The notes: generated by a model from the sequence alone, not told the origin. A stretch of DNA of 64,000 bases from Flavobacterium sp. Root901 (GCF_001429765.1 NZ_LMJB01000001.1:63896-127895); one strand, 5' to 3'; positions 1 to 11,466 are shown, counted from the stretch's first letter. Program-made: numbers and translations.

Positions 1-1596
<1,596 letters not shown>

Positions 1597-1638
1597 TTAG
1601 TTAAAAGAGCCAAAATGAACTCTTTTAATATTATACTA

Positions 1639-2862
1639 TTATTGAAATAAATTTAAATCTACAGCTTCCCCCATTCGCTTATATCCAAGTTCGTTTGGGT
1701 GCAGAAAATCATTATCGTGCATATTGGATAAGATTGTTTTTGAACCTGCTTCAGATTCCATTTCTTTGTCAAAATCAATTACCGCATCAAAGTTTCCGTT
1801 TCTAATCCATGCATTCACAATATCTCTGGCGTCTTGTTTAAACGGTGCATCGTAAAATGATTTTTGAAAAGGCAGAATTGTACAGCCGTAAACCCTGATT
1901 CCTTTAGCATGCGCTTTATCGATCATAATTTTATAAGCTTCTATAATTTCCTGCGCTTTTGCTGTTGCATCTTCGGCGCGTTTAATGCCTCCAATATCAT
2001 TTATGCCTTCTAAAATTACGAGCCATTTTGTACCAGACTGCGAAAGTACATCACGGTCAAAACGTTCAAGAGCCGTTGGACCAAGTCCGCCTCTTACTAC
2101 GCAGTTTCCGCCAATTCCTAAATTGAGCACGCCAATATGTTCTGTATTTTTATTAGCGGCCAATCTTGATGCTAAAATATCAGTCCACCTGTTTTGTTTG
2201 TTTGTTCCAGAACCGCGTCCGTCTGTAATGGAGTTTCCTAAGCAGACAATATTGGATTTGTTTGTACTAATAACGTCTAATCTCATAATAGTGTACCAAT
2301 GATCTGTTTTTACAGCTCCCGAAAACATTTCATCATTTTGATGATCGCCTTGCAGTATATAAGATGTCGTACGCGAGCCCGGATGACCCGAAATTATTTT
2401 TGGAGCTTTTTCATAGTGAATTGTGACTGCTAAAAGCTGTCCTTTTTGCAGTGGAAAATTAAAAACATCTGAATAAATTTCTTCTTTTGGATTTATCGTT
2501 ACCTCAGCATTTGAATTGAAATAAAGCATTTTTTGAGATTTAATATCAATCGCAGGGGCTTCGGCAACATTCGAAACACTAACCGATTTTATAATCATCT
2601 GTTCATCGGTAAAAAGATTTGAAAAACGAAATCGCAGTTGGTTTCCTCCTATCGAAACTTTAATAATCTGTCTTAAAGTATTCCCGCTCAATCCCGGTTC
2701 CGGCGGCATATTATGAGGTTCAACCTGCATTTGTGCACATGCCCACGTCCCTGTCCAGTTTTGATTTTTAACCTTGACCGTTTGATTTGATTTACAGCCT
2801 GCAATAAAAAGCAGAAGGATAAAAAATACGATGTTTTTACAATGCTTTTTCTTCATGTTCAT
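1639..2862 (-). CDS. SGNH/GDSL-family esterase lipoprotein
   Basis: The 407-residue protein has a lipoprotein signal ending in AGC (Cys23), so it should be anchored in an outer or inner membrane leaflet. Residues about 35-200 look like a beta-sandwich domain. The SGNH hydrolase follows: block I GNSITDG with nucleophile Ser211, block II GIGGN (Gly252), block III GIND (Asn288), and block V DFLHPNELGY with Asp385 and His388. This two-domain layout is common in Bacteroidota esterases that deacetylate plant polysaccharides. It sits 39 bp downstream of the GH43 gene and 54 bp upstream of the esterase fusion, probably in one transcript. A second ATG two codons inside is an equally possible start. 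Acetylxylan esterase is the favoured role from context only. Confidence 0.85.
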   Translation of the reverse strand: MNMKKKHCKNIVFFILLLFIAGCKSNQTVKVKNQNWTGTWACAQMQVEPHNMPPEPGLSGNTLRQIIKVSIGGNQLRFRFSNLFTDEQMIIKSVSVSNVAEAPAIDIKSQKMLYFNSNAEVTINPKEEIYSDVFNFPLQKGQLLAVTIHYEKAPKIISGHPGSRTTSYILQGDHQNDEMFSGAVKTDHWYTIMRLDVISTNKSNIVCLGNSITDGRGSGTNKQNRWTDILASRLAANKNTEHIGVLNLGIGGNCVVRGGLGPTALERFDRDVLSQSGTKWLVILEGINDIGGIKRAEDATAKAQEIIEAYKIMIDKAHAKGIRVYGCTILPFQKSFYDAPFKQDARDIVNAWIRNGNFDAVIDFDKEMESEAGSKTILSNMHDNDFLHPNELGYKRMGEAVDLNLFQ

Positions 2863-2901
2863 TATTTCAAAAGTTAAATTATCGGAAGATTTTAGTCTAT
2901 T

Positions 2902-4626
2902 CTACAATTTCGAATCATTAGCCGAAGTTGCATATAAACCTATCAACGCTCCAGTAAAACCGCCGGCTGTATTTGTAGAAAGAATATCTCCAGAAACAGC
3001 TCCGCCAAGATTTTCAAAATCAGAATTATTTAGAGCAAAACTGAATTCGTAACTATCTCCCGCCGCTTTTACCTGCAATTTAATTCCTTTTTTAATCTCT
3101 ATCTTTTTGCTGGCGATTATTTTCGATTCTCCTTTTTCTGTTCTTTCTAAAAGTACATAAGTGTCTTTTCCTTTTTTGGTAATACCGAAAACATAATTAA
3201 AACGTTCGTTTTGCAGACAAACAATTCCGGCAAGATCTTTTTCTGATGCTGGTTTGTAATTCAATGTCGTTTCAAAAGAAAACGTATTATGCTGCTGTCT
3301 GTAAAAAAGTGTCGATGTTGGTTTTAGTTCTTTAAGATTGGTTTCAAAAGGATTAATTGCCAGCCCTTTTTTGGTTATCGAAATAAAACTTTCACGCGGT
3401 CCTCTTAAACCTATCCATCTGTAATCTAATTTATTGGAAGTAAAATTTTCTGTAAACGTAAAATTACCATTTGGAAAAAAGCCGTCTTTTCCTGTTTTGT
3501 TTTCGACTCCGTTTGGCATTTTCAATTTAGGTTCCATAGGCACTAATCCATTTTCAAATACCGGAAAAGTTCCAGACCAGTCAACGGGAAGTATAAAAGT
3601 TTCACGGCCAATATTTACGCGGTCTTTATCATTCGGGCGAATGCCTAAAAATACGCCGTAATATTGATTATTTGGTCCTTCGATAATATCAGCATGTCCT
3701 GTCCAGTCTACTTTATTGGCTCTGTCTTTTGGAAAATATCTTTGAGTAAGTATCGGATTGTTTGATGAAGGTTTAAAAGGTCCTTTTGGATTATCGGATA
3801 TAAAAATAACTTCGCTGTGATTGCCGCCTGTTCCCCCTTCGGCACACATTAAATAATACTTTCCGTTCTTTTTATATAAATGTGGTGCTTCAATCCAGAT
3901 TGGTTTTTTCGAAAGATCGACCCCACCATCTACTATAATTTTATCGGTTCCCGGAATTACCTTATCATTTTCAGTATCGTACTCCCAGACTTTAATGACA
4001 CGATGGCCGTTATAAAGTTCTTTTCCTTTATCCGGTGCATCGTTGTGCACTACGTAACCTTTGCCGTTATCATCAAAAAAAATACTCGGATCAATTCCGC
4101 CGAAATCTAGTTTTATGGGACTTCCCCATCCCTTAACAGGATCTTTTGTTTTTACGATGATATTACCCATTTTACCTGTAAAAGCGGTAACAATCATGTA
4201 AAATGTATTGTTATGAGGATTGTAGGTAATTCCAGGAGCATAAACTCCTGCATTGATTCCGGTATCATGCGGATTAAATTCTTTGACATTATTTAAAACT
4301 CCTCCCAAATCTGTCCAATTGACTAAGTCTTTAGAATGAAAAACAGGAACGCCGGGAAACATAGCAAATGAAGAACAAACCATATAATAATCGTCTCCTT
4401 TTCTGGTAATCGCTGGATCCGGATAACAACCCTGCAGGACAGGAGAGTAAAATTCATCTGATTTTAGCGGATTGTTTGTATAAATCTCATCGTTGCCGGT
4501 ATAGATAACATTTGAAAAAACCGGAGACTGTCCTTGTTTTTTCTTTGTACTTTTTTCCTGAGCTTTTATTTGAAAAATAGTCAGGAAAGTTATCGTGAAT
4601 AAAAGAAATAATTTTCTTGGAATCAT
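2902..4626 (-). CDS. GH43 family beta-xylosidase / alpha-L-arabinofuranosidase with C-terminal beta-sandwich
   Basis: The 574-residue protein has an N-terminal signal peptide (cleavage near KAQ, residue 23). The five-bladed GH43 propeller spans about residues 60-375. The inverting catalytic triad is visible: Asp70 in GCYPDPA (base), Asp179 in GGIDPSIFF (pKa modulator), and Glu246 in WIEAPHLY (acid). Residues about 385-574 form a concanavalin-like beta-sandwich, as in two-domain GH43 beta-xylosidases. The family hydrolyses xylosyl or arabinosyl side chains and oligosaccharides. It follows the SusD gene by 143 bp and precedes two esterases, consistent with xylan oligosaccharide trimming in the periplasm. 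Xylosidase versus arabinofuranosidase cannot be settled by eye. Confidence 0.88.
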   Translation of the reverse strand: MIPRKLFLLFTITFLTIFQIKAQEKSTKKKQGQSPVFSNVIYTGNDEIYTNNPLKSDEFYSPVLQGCYPDPAITRKGDDYYMVCSSFAMFPGVPVFHSKDLVNWTDLGGVLNNVKEFNPHDTGINAGVYAPGITYNPHNNTFYMIVTAFTGKMGNIIVKTKDPVKGWGSPIKLDFGGIDPSIFFDDNGKGYVVHNDAPDKGKELYNGHRVIKVWEYDTENDKVIPGTDKIIVDGGVDLSKKPIWIEAPHLYKKNGKYYLMCAEGGTGGNHSEVIFISDNPKGPFKPSSNNPILTQRYFPKDRANKVDWTGHADIIEGPNNQYYGVFLGIRPNDKDRVNIGRETFILPVDWSGTFPVFENGLVPMEPKLKMPNGVENKTGKDGFFPNGNFTFTENFTSNKLDYRWIGLRGPRESFISITKKGLAINPFETNLKELKPTSTLFYRQQHNTFSFETTLNYKPASEKDLAGIVCLQNERFNYVFGITKKGKDTYVLLERTEKGESKIIASKKIEIKKGIKLQVKAAGDSYEFSFALNNSDFENLGGAVSGDILSTNTAGGFTGALIGLYATSANDSKL

Positions 4627-4769
4627 TTTTTATTATGTATTTAAATCTGATAAAGAATATTAAAAGCCGAGAGCATTACCCGGCTTTCAACTAACAAAAC
4701 TTCAACTTATGAAATAAACTCAGACTGATTATTTATGTATCTAAAATTACATGTTTTATCAACTCAGGC

Positions 4770-6710
4770 TTAATAACCCGGGTTTTGGTATGCGGCTTTT
4801 TCATCGGCTGACATTTCCATACCATCAAGCTGCCCTTGTGGAATTGGTCTTAGATAATGATGTACATCAATACTTCTGGTTACAACCTCAGGAGTATGCT
4901 GTCCGTAATTAGATCCTCCTATTGAATATTGACCGGCAAGTTCATTCCACTTTTGTGTTCTTACCAAGTCATACCAGCGATAGCCTTCTCCAAAAAGTTC
5001 GCGCGAACGCTCAGCCAGAATGTAATTAATATCTATAACTGTTGGTGTTGCAGCAATCATGGCAGCGCTGTTATCAGCAGCTTTTGCTGTATTGCCATTA
5101 TTGTCCCAACGCCATTTTCCAGCTCTTGCTCTTATTACATTAATAAGGCTTCTTGCTGTCAAATTTCCTGTTGCGCCTTTTACTGCAGCTTCTGCGGCAA
5201 CAAAATACAATTCAGAAAATTTAGCCACCGGAAACGGTCTTGTACTGGCTGCATTTGGCTGTCCTAATCCTCCGGCATTGTCTTTACGGTACGGGCCTAA
5301 TTTCCAAAATCCCGGATATACGATTCTGCTGATTCCATTTGGAGAAATAACATAATCTGATCTTCCCGGAAGAGTTCCGGCTCCTACACCGCTTTCTCCT
5401 TGTCCGGAAGGATAAGTAACCGGTGTTGAAGGTTCTTCATTCAGAAAGGTTAAAACAGCATCTCCGGGTTTAATTGTCAAGCCATTAGCATTTGTCAAAG
5501 TGGCAACAGTACTTAAACCGGTTCCTTGTAAATTCCAATTACCGCGAAACGTTGTTGTAAATGTTCCATCATATCTTGAATCATTGGTTTTATCAGCAAA
5601 TGTTTTTGTAAAAACTTCAATTGGCGGTGCCATTCTTGTCCACGGACGTCCCAAAAACTGATTGGCTTCACGCTGTACAGATGAAACTGCTGCAGTACCA
5701 TTTTTACTTCTGATAGCCGTATAATTCCACGTTACCATCCAGCCGGCAAAATTATCCGGAGCGCCGCCGCTGCCATACGTTAAACTTGAACCATTATAAT
5801 ATTCACTGTCCTGAGTGTGATCTGCATAAAGCATCACTTCTTTATTTCTGTCATTTGCACCTGCATTTACATCATAAAAAGAATCCAGTAAGCCATAAGG
5901 ACCGGGATTATTAATTCCGGCAACCGCTGTATTATAAGCTTCCTGAAAATACCATTGTGCATTATGTCCATCGGGATCTGTTCTCGGAGTATCCGGATAG
6001 GTTGGTATGTTATTTGGATTTTCCAGCCACCATGCATAGGTTAAATAGGCTTTTGCCAAAAATAAACGCGCCAGTGTTTTTGTAGCGGTACCGGTTAATC
6101 GAGGCGCATCCGGCAGTTCGTTTACTGCTGCTTTTAAATCTGGAAAAATTGCTTTTGTGTACACCTCAGAAACTGTATTTCGTTTTGAACTTCTTGACGG
6201 TTTACTGTTGAATTTTAATTCTCCCGCACCAAGATCAAGAGGTACGCCTCCAAATGTCTGTACCAGTAAAAAGTAATCAAAACCTCTGAAAAATTTCGAT
6301 TCAGCAATCAGATTACTTGCAATACCAACTTCGGCACCATTTTCTATAATACCGCTTGCAGTATTAATATCATAATAGGAATTATTCCATAAAACATCTG
6401 AACGGCTTGAATTCGGATTAATAATCCCGACACCGGACAAATCGTGATCTTTAAAATTCCCATCGGCACTTTGTGCATAAGTGGCTTCGTCTGTACCGGT
6501 CTGAGACGCGTTATAAAAATAAGCCTGCCCGTAAATCCAGCGTAAATGTGCATAATGAGAGGTTAAACCCTGTATAACACCCTGTTCTGTTTTAAAATAA
6601 TTGGGTTCATAAAAATCGTGCGGCTTTTCTTCTAATATATCAGAGCAGCCAGCTAAAGAAAACAAAACTGCAGATCCTACTATCAAATTTTTTAAAATAT
6701 ATCGTTTCAT
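4770..6710 (-). CDS. SusD/RagB-family glycan-binding outer-membrane lipoprotein (PUL 1)
   Basis: The 646-residue protein begins with a lipoprotein signal ending LAGC (Cys22), followed by the SusD N-terminal signature in which EEKPHDFYEPNYF precedes the first TPR helices. The C-terminal RagB/SusD domain holds FPVAKFSELYFVAAEAAVKG and the late motif ILAERSRELFGEGYRWYDLVR, which is diagnostic of the family. The protein acts as a surface lid on its SusC partner and captures oligosaccharide. The gene follows susC by 12 bp. By gene context the ligand is probably a xylo-oligosaccharide. Confidence 0.95.
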   Translation of the reverse strand: MKRYILKNLIVGSAVLFSLAGCSDILEEKPHDFYEPNYFKTEQGVIQGLTSHYAHLRWIYGQAYFYNASQTGTDEATYAQSADGNFKDHDLSGVGIINPNSSRSDVLWNNSYYDINTASGIIENGAEVGIASNLIAESKFFRGFDYFLLVQTFGGVPLDLGAGELKFNSKPSRSSKRNTVSEVYTKAIFPDLKAAVNELPDAPRLTGTATKTLARLFLAKAYLTYAWWLENPNNIPTYPDTPRTDPDGHNAQWYFQEAYNTAVAGINNPGPYGLLDSFYDVNAGANDRNKEVMLYADHTQDSEYYNGSSLTYGSGGAPDNFAGWMVTWNYTAIRSKNGTAAVSSVQREANQFLGRPWTRMAPPIEVFTKTFADKTNDSRYDGTFTTTFRGNWNLQGTGLSTVATLTNANGLTIKPGDAVLTFLNEEPSTPVTYPSGQGESGVGAGTLPGRSDYVISPNGISRIVYPGFWKLGPYRKDNAGGLGQPNAASTRPFPVAKFSELYFVAAEAAVKGATGNLTARSLINVIRARAGKWRWDNNGNTAKAADNSAAMIAATPTVIDINYILAERSRELFGEGYRWYDLVRTQKWNELAGQYSIGGSNYGQHTPEVVTRSIDVHHYLRPIPQGQLDGMEMSADEKAAYQNPGY

Positions 6711-6722
6711 ATGAATGTCTGA

Positions 6723-9700
6723 TTAAAAAGTTAAATTAAGGCCAAATAGATAATTTCTGGTGCTGGGAGTGTTAGTACCAATAACCAAAAACCTTCTTTG
6801 GTAAGATGCTACTGCCTGATTTTCATCACCAAATGAATTCGTTTCAGGATCCATTCCAGATTTATCATGATAAGGAGAAAATAGTACAAACGGATTTTGA
6901 GCTGTTACATAAAGTCTCAAATTATCGATTCCTATATTTCTTGTAAAATCTTTGTCTAAAGTATAACCTAGGGTCAAGGCTCTGATTTTTACGTAAGATG
7001 CATCAAAATATCCCATCGTAGAAATGTATTTTGGATTATCCCCGCTTCTGATACCTCTCGGATTAGGAAATTCTGCATCTCTGTTATCCGGAGTCCAGTA
7101 ATCCACATCAACGTTGCTTCTTCGTCCGTTCATTAAGTTTAAGTAACTTGCCCCTCCATAAAGTGTACTGATTAAAACACCGCCGCTTTTAAATGCTCCG
7201 ACAGCAGAAAAATCAAATCCTTTATATGTCAAATTAGTATTGAATCCTCCTTGAAAATCCGGATCGGTTTCAATAATTTGTCTGTCACTTGCATTAATTG
7301 CACGTTTTGGCGAACCATCAGCATTGTATTCTCCGGTATATTTTACTTTAATAGATCCTACTACTGTTCCCTGCTGATTAATGCCTGTTGGTCCCGGTTC
7401 TAAAATTGACATATAAGGATCTCCTTCCTGCCAGATTCCAACTTTTTGATAATCGTAAATAGAGTTGATATTATACCCTACGAACCAGTTGTTTGCCTCA
7501 TCACGGCTCGCACCGGAAGCAAGTGCCGTTAACTTATTTTCATTTTTATAAAAGTTAACGCCCACTGTCCAGGTTAAACCTTTCGGATTATCAAAAATAA
7601 CTCCGTTTAAAGAGATTTCGTAACCTTTGTTTTCTGTTTCCCCAACGTTGGCAACATACCCGCTTACGCCAGAAGTGGCAGGTAATCCCACTCTTTGCAG
7701 TAAATCTTTGGTATTTGTTTTATAATATTCGATTGTCCCGGATAAACGGTTATTAAAAAAACCAAAATCCAAACCGTAATTCCATGTTGTAGAGAATTCC
7801 CATCCTAAATCCGGATTTGGAAGTTCTGTTACATAGACACCTGTCGAGTTTGTGCTTCCAAAATTATAAGGTCTTGTACTTAATGCTCCTAAAGTGGCAT
7901 AAGGAGCAACGGCCTGATTGGATGTTTCACCATAACCTGCACGTAATTTTAATAAGTTAATGTATTTAACATCTTTAAGAAATGACTCATTAGAAATGGT
8001 CCAGCCTGCAGAAACAGCCGGATAAGTCACCCATCTGTTATTTGGTGAAAGTCTTGAAGAACCGTCAGAACGAACTGTTCCGGAAATAAAATAACGGTTA
8101 TCATAAGAATACATTAATCTCGCCATATAGGAGGTCAGGCCCCATTGTGTATAATCCTGATCCGCCGGATTTATAACAGCTTCTTCCTCACTTTGTCCTA
8201 AATTATAAAACTGAAATGCATCCGAAGTAATTCCGTTTCTGCTGATTCTTGAACTGTTTCCTGTGTATTGTTCATTCGAATATAACCCCACAAAATTTAT
8301 TGTATGTTTTTGGGCAAAAGTTTTATCATACGTAAGTAAGTTTTCAAGAAGCCATTGTGTTGACCAAAAATTGCTGATAGAAGCATTGGATAAAGTTGCC
8401 GGGTTTACATCAAATACGCCCTGCCCTTCATAATAACCGCTGTTCGAAGTACGAAAATTTAGTCCTGTATTCAGCCTGTATTTTAATCCGTCGATTCCGG
8501 GAATTTTAACCTCTGCAAAAATATTGTTATAAGAACTAAATCCTCTGGTCTGGTTCACATAAGCATCGCCCAGATTTTCGATTGATTTTCTGGTATACAC
8601 CCATTGGTCATCTGCCGCCATACTTACTATTCTTCTTAGTGATCCATCAGCATTGTATGGATTGGCAAGAGGTGAAGTCGCTAAAATAGTACCTGTTCCG
8701 ATATTGTCGCCGTTTGAAACCGTATAATTACTATTGGTATTAAATCCTAAACGAATCGATCTGTTAATCTGCTGATCAAGTCCTGCTCTCAGGCTGAAAC
8801 GCTCATAACTCTGACCAGGCAAAACTGATTCTTCTTTATAATAACCTAAACCGGCATTGTAAGCGCCCATTTCTGTTCCTCCTGAAACGCTTACATCGTG
8901 GCTGATCATTTCGCCTGCACCATATAATGAATCCTGCCAGTCGGTATTGACGTCACGCGATTCGCCTACACCATCTACATACAGACCTGTGTAATCGCGA
9001 AGAGCGCCAAATTTAGCTGCATCCATCATAGGATATTTACCAAATACCTGTTTTATACCGCTGAAACCATTATAGCTGAAAGTCGCTTTTTGGTTTTTAC
9101 GTCCTTTTAATGTTGTAACCAATATAACTCCGTTTGCACCTCGGGAACCATAAATAGCAGTAGCAGAGGCATCTTTTAAAATATCAACAGACTTAATATC
9201 GGTTGGGTTTATATCTCCTATAGAACCCGCAAAAGGGACACCGTCTAATACCACCAAAGGATCATTGCTTCCTGTTAAAGACCTTGTTCCTCGTATTCTG
9301 ATCTGCATGGCCGCTCCGGGTTTAGAAGAGGTCTGAGTTAGTTCTACTCCCGGAAGTCTTCCTTGTAAAGCCTGCGTAATATTAGCAGAGGCAACTTCGT
9401 TTAGTTCTTTCCCGCCTAATGAAGCGACAGATCCTGTAACGGCCTCTTTTATCTGCGTACCATATCCAATTACAACAACTTCTTTTAAGGTATTTAAATC
9501 CTCTTCAAGCAGTACATTAATTTTTGTTTGTCCATTTACAGGAACTTCTTTGTTTTTGAATCCAATAAAACTAAAGATAAGAACGCTGTTTGAGGGAACA
9601 TTTATCGAATAATTACCATCAAAGCTGGTACTTACTCCGTTTTTTGTTCCTTTTAAATTAATATTAGCACCCGGAATAGGACCATTAGCATCTGAAACGG

Positions 9701-9812
9701 TTCCGGTAACTGTTATCTGCGCACTTAAATGAGAAGAAAGCAGGAACATTAAGATCAAAAAGCCAAAGCATTTTAAATACTTTGATCGACTCGCAACAAA
9801 ATAGTTAGTCAT
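6723..9812 (-). CDS. SusC/RagA-family TonB-dependent outer-membrane transporter (PUL 1)
   Basis: The 1029-residue protein has a signal peptide ending near LSAQ. A carboxypeptidase-regulatory-like domain (about 32-110, ITVTGTVSDANGPIPGANI) precedes the TonB box and plug (VVVIGYGTQ, then LVVLDGVPF, and the SusC signature DILKDASATAIYGSRGANGVILV). The rest is the 22-strand barrel ending in the aromatic NYLFGLNLTF. It imports oligosaccharides across the outer membrane with its SusD partner. The gene opens the PUL 1 operon. A TAnnTTTG-type -7 element and an inverted repeat lie upstream at 9907-9946. Confidence 0.95.
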   Translation of the reverse strand: MTNYFVASRSKYLKCFGFLILMFLLSSHLSAQITVTGTVSDANGPIPGANINLKGTKNGVSTSFDGNYSINVPSNSVLIFSFIGFKNKEVPVNGQTKINVLLEEDLNTLKEVVVIGYGTQIKEAVTGSVASLGGKELNEVASANITQALQGRLPGVELTQTSSKPGAAMQIRIRGTRSLTGSNDPLVVLDGVPFAGSIGDINPTDIKSVDILKDASATAIYGSRGANGVILVTTLKGRKNQKATFSYNGFSGIKQVFGKYPMMDAAKFGALRDYTGLYVDGVGESRDVNTDWQDSLYGAGEMISHDVSVSGGTEMGAYNAGLGYYKEESVLPGQSYERFSLRAGLDQQINRSIRLGFNTNSNYTVSNGDNIGTGTILATSPLANPYNADGSLRRIVSMAADDQWVYTRKSIENLGDAYVNQTRGFSSYNNIFAEVKIPGIDGLKYRLNTGLNFRTSNSGYYEGQGVFDVNPATLSNASISNFWSTQWLLENLLTYDKTFAQKHTINFVGLYSNEQYTGNSSRISRNGITSDAFQFYNLGQSEEEAVINPADQDYTQWGLTSYMARLMYSYDNRYFISGTVRSDGSSRLSPNNRWVTYPAVSAGWTISNESFLKDVKYINLLKLRAGYGETSNQAVAPYATLGALSTRPYNFGSTNSTGVYVTELPNPDLGWEFSTTWNYGLDFGFFNNRLSGTIEYYKTNTKDLLQRVGLPATSGVSGYVANVGETENKGYEISLNGVIFDNPKGLTWTVGVNFYKNENKLTALASGASRDEANNWFVGYNINSIYDYQKVGIWQEGDPYMSILEPGPTGINQQGTVVGSIKVKYTGEYNADGSPKRAINASDRQIIETDPDFQGGFNTNLTYKGFDFSAVGAFKSGGVLISTLYGGASYLNLMNGRRSNVDVDYWTPDNRDAEFPNPRGIRSGDNPKYISTMGYFDASYVKIRALTLGYTLDKDFTRNIGIDNLRLYVTAQNPFVLFSPYHDKSGMDPETNSFGDENQAVASYQRRFLVIGTNTPSTRNYLFGLNLTF

Positions 9813-9906
9813 AAAAATTGATTTAAATTAAAACTGGTTTTGGTTAGTTAGTAATCTATACAGTATTTATAAAAATAAGTAAGCATTTTCATAAGTGTAT
9901 CTTGTA

Positions 9907-9946
9907 CAAATATAAAAAACAAACTTATATACACAATCGGTTGTGT
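9907..9946 (-). promoter_or_regulatory. Promoter and operator-like inverted repeat upstream of PUL 1 susC
   Basis: On the minus strand TATATTTG (9907-9914) matches the Bacteroidota -7 consensus TAnnTTTG. A TTG lies 19 nt upstream of it, inside the near-perfect inverted repeat ACACAACCGATTGTGT (9931-9946, one internal mismatch pair). The repeat therefore overlaps the -33 region, where a bound protein would control transcription. The same core occurs before the NrtR gene (11210) and the GH3 gene (11452). The binding protein is inferred; the central CG is also compatible with a LacI-type regulator. Confidence 0.6.
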
Positions 9947-10387
9947 TATTTTTTTTTATTAATATTGAAAAAAAAGTAAGTTTTAAAAACATTTAAAACA
10001 TAAAACAATGCAATTAAATAAAAATATAATAAAAAAATATATTGCCAACGAAATACATTTATGAATTATATTGTGTTTGAAGACTATTCTTAAAAAAAAG
10101 ACAAAAAGAAAAACAAAGGTTGCACTTATTAAATAATAAAGATAAATACTTACAAAATAAAGCATATAGAAGGTGCTTTTCGTCTTTATGGAATTTAATT
10201 TATATAGTGAGAAGGAATAAAATTAAGACAGATTAATTCAAAAACAATCGATTGCTTAATAAAAAATATTTTGTTTTAAATTCTAAGAAAGATAATTTTA
10301 ATCTAGTCATCAGAAGATTATTTCATAAATTTAAAACTTATGAAAGTTCAAACCTTCCATGACTATCATATAATATTTAAACTTACC
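9947..10387. other. Long AT-rich intergenic region between PUL 1 susC and the NrtR gene
   Basis: About 440 bp of very AT-rich sequence separate the 3' end of the regulator gene from the susC promoter. Small open frames here have no family features and a composition unlike the neighbouring genes. The only structure I see is the palindrome CAATCGATTG at 10245-10254, related to the flanking ACAATCGGTTG motif. Confidence 0.5.
10245..10254. promoter_or_regulatory. Palindrome CAATCGATTG, possible further operator copy
   Basis: This perfect 10 bp palindrome differs at one base from the CAATCGGTTG core found upstream of susC, the NrtR gene and the GH3 gene. It lies 433 bp upstream of the susC start, downstream of the regulator gene. 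A 10 bp palindrome could occur by chance in sequence this AT-rich, so its role is only a suggestion from similarity. Confidence 0.3.
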
Positions 10388-11092
10388 TTATTTTAAACGG
10401 TCATTTAAAACCTCCGCTTTTTCTTTAAAGCCAATGTTTAGAAATTCATAATAAGGGTATCTTTCGTAGTCCTGGTTCAGACTGTAATATTTTGCAGCGC
10501 GATGGGAAACATTTTCTTCTTTCTCTTCAGATTCTTTAAGTAATCCTCTTTGAAAAATTTTTCTTCTGAAATTAGATTTATCGATACTGACTTTAAAAAT
10601 CTCTTCATATAAATTAACAGCCTGAAGTACTGTAAATTTTTCAGGCAGAAGATTAAAAGCCTCGGTTGTCTGGCAGCTGGTTTTACGGAGCTCTTGTAAA
10701 CTAAAATTAACTATAGACCGGTCTTTATTATTTAAAAATTCCAATTCACTGCATGACGCCCATTTTAGATGTTCGTCCTGAAAAATATTGTCAGAGGTAT
10801 TCAGCTTTTTTTTAATCAATGCATAATAACCAATTATAATTTTTTCCTGCATATTACTATCACCCATATCGCTAAAAGCTTTTAACTGGACTGCAAAATA
10901 ATTTTCAGCATTTGTATATCTCTTTATAATATTGTTTACAGTGTGTTCAATAGTTTCGCTTTTTTTTGCACCATCATTAGGCAGTCTCCATTTGATTCCA
11001 GTCTCATCTTTCTCTTTTACAACGAGAATTTTAAGACTACTGCCATCAAGATAAAAAATCACACAGTCAATTTCTATTTTTACTTTCCCCAT
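10388..11092 (-). CDS. NrtR-type transcriptional regulator (degenerate Nudix domain plus winged helix), PUL 1
   Basis: The 234-residue protein has an N-terminal Nudix-like domain (about 1-130) in which the Nudix box is destroyed: KWRLPNDGAKKSETIEHT replaces the GG and REUxEE residues, so hydrolase activity is not expected. Residues about 145-225 are the winged helix typical of this family (FNLLPEKFTVLQAVNLYEEIF, then NFRRKIFQRGLL). Relatives in Bacteroides include AraR, which controls L-arabinose utilisation by binding sugar in the Nudix domain. The gene lies between PUL 1 susC and the divergent GH3 gene, and the ACAATCGGTTGT motif sits 118 bp upstream of its start, which suggests autoregulation. 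The effector, probably xylose or arabinose, is inferred. Confidence 0.82.
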   Translation of the reverse strand: MGKVKIEIDCVIFYLDGSSLKILVVKEKDETGIKWRLPNDGAKKSETIEHTVNNIIKRYTNAENYFAVQLKAFSDMGDSNMQEKIIIGYYALIKKKLNTSDNIFQDEHLKWASCSELEFLNNKDRSIVNFSLQELRKTSCQTTEAFNLLPEKFTVLQAVNLYEEIFKVSIDKSNFRRKIFQRGLLKESEEKEENVSHRAAKYYSLNQDYERYPYYEFLNIGFKEKAEVLNDRLK

Positions 11093-11209
11093 CTCTCTTA
11101 ATGAAAATTAACTTTTTAAATATCTCTAAGTACTTAATTGTAATTTCAAAATTTTTAATTTTAATCAACAATTTAAAATTTGCTGAAATAAAAACGCATC
11201 AAATAAACT

Positions 11210-11221
11210 ACAATCGGTTGT
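11210..11221. promoter_or_regulatory. Operator-like motif ACAATCGGTTGT upstream of the NrtR gene
   Basis: This 12 bp near-palindrome is identical in its core to sites at 9931-9946 and 11452-11466. It lies in the divergent region between the NrtR gene (start 11092) and the GH3 gene (start 11510). The remaining sequence of this 417 bp region is AT-rich; a 63-codon open frame at 11101-11292 overlaps the motif and has no recognisable features. Confidence 0.5.
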
Positions 11222-11451
11222 TCAAATTTGCCAGAATATTGATTGTTATGTCTAAAACTCATAATATTTCAACTGTAAAGTATCAGAAATAAAAACATTC
11301 TTAGACACATCGTAATGATTAAATAGTTTCAAAGTTTAGATGTCAGATGCTCTAAAATTTAGATTGTTTTCAATTCATAACCGTTCACTTTGATTGGAAA
11401 ACTCATTTATTTCAAATAAAATTTAAAATTAAAAATATTTTTCATTAATTT

Positions 11452-11466
11452 ACACAATCGGTTGCA
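11452..11466. promoter_or_regulatory. Operator-like motif ACACAATCGGTTGCA upstream of the GH3 beta-xylosidase gene
   Basis: This site lies 44 bp upstream of the GH3 start codon and shares ACACAATCGGTTG with the susC promoter site. Its position near the expected promoter of the GH3 gene is similar to that at susC. I see no exact TAnnTTTG element here, so the promoter itself is not placed. Confidence 0.5.

Noticed and set aside
9983..10165. A 60-codon hydrophobic open frame upstream of PUL 1 susC
   Set aside because: It is rich in Phe, Ile and Leu only because the DNA is a run of A and T; no start context or family likeness.
11101..11292. A 63-codon open frame in the NrtR/GH3 divergent region
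   Set aside because: Very AT-rich, overlaps the operator-like motif and has no recognisable features.
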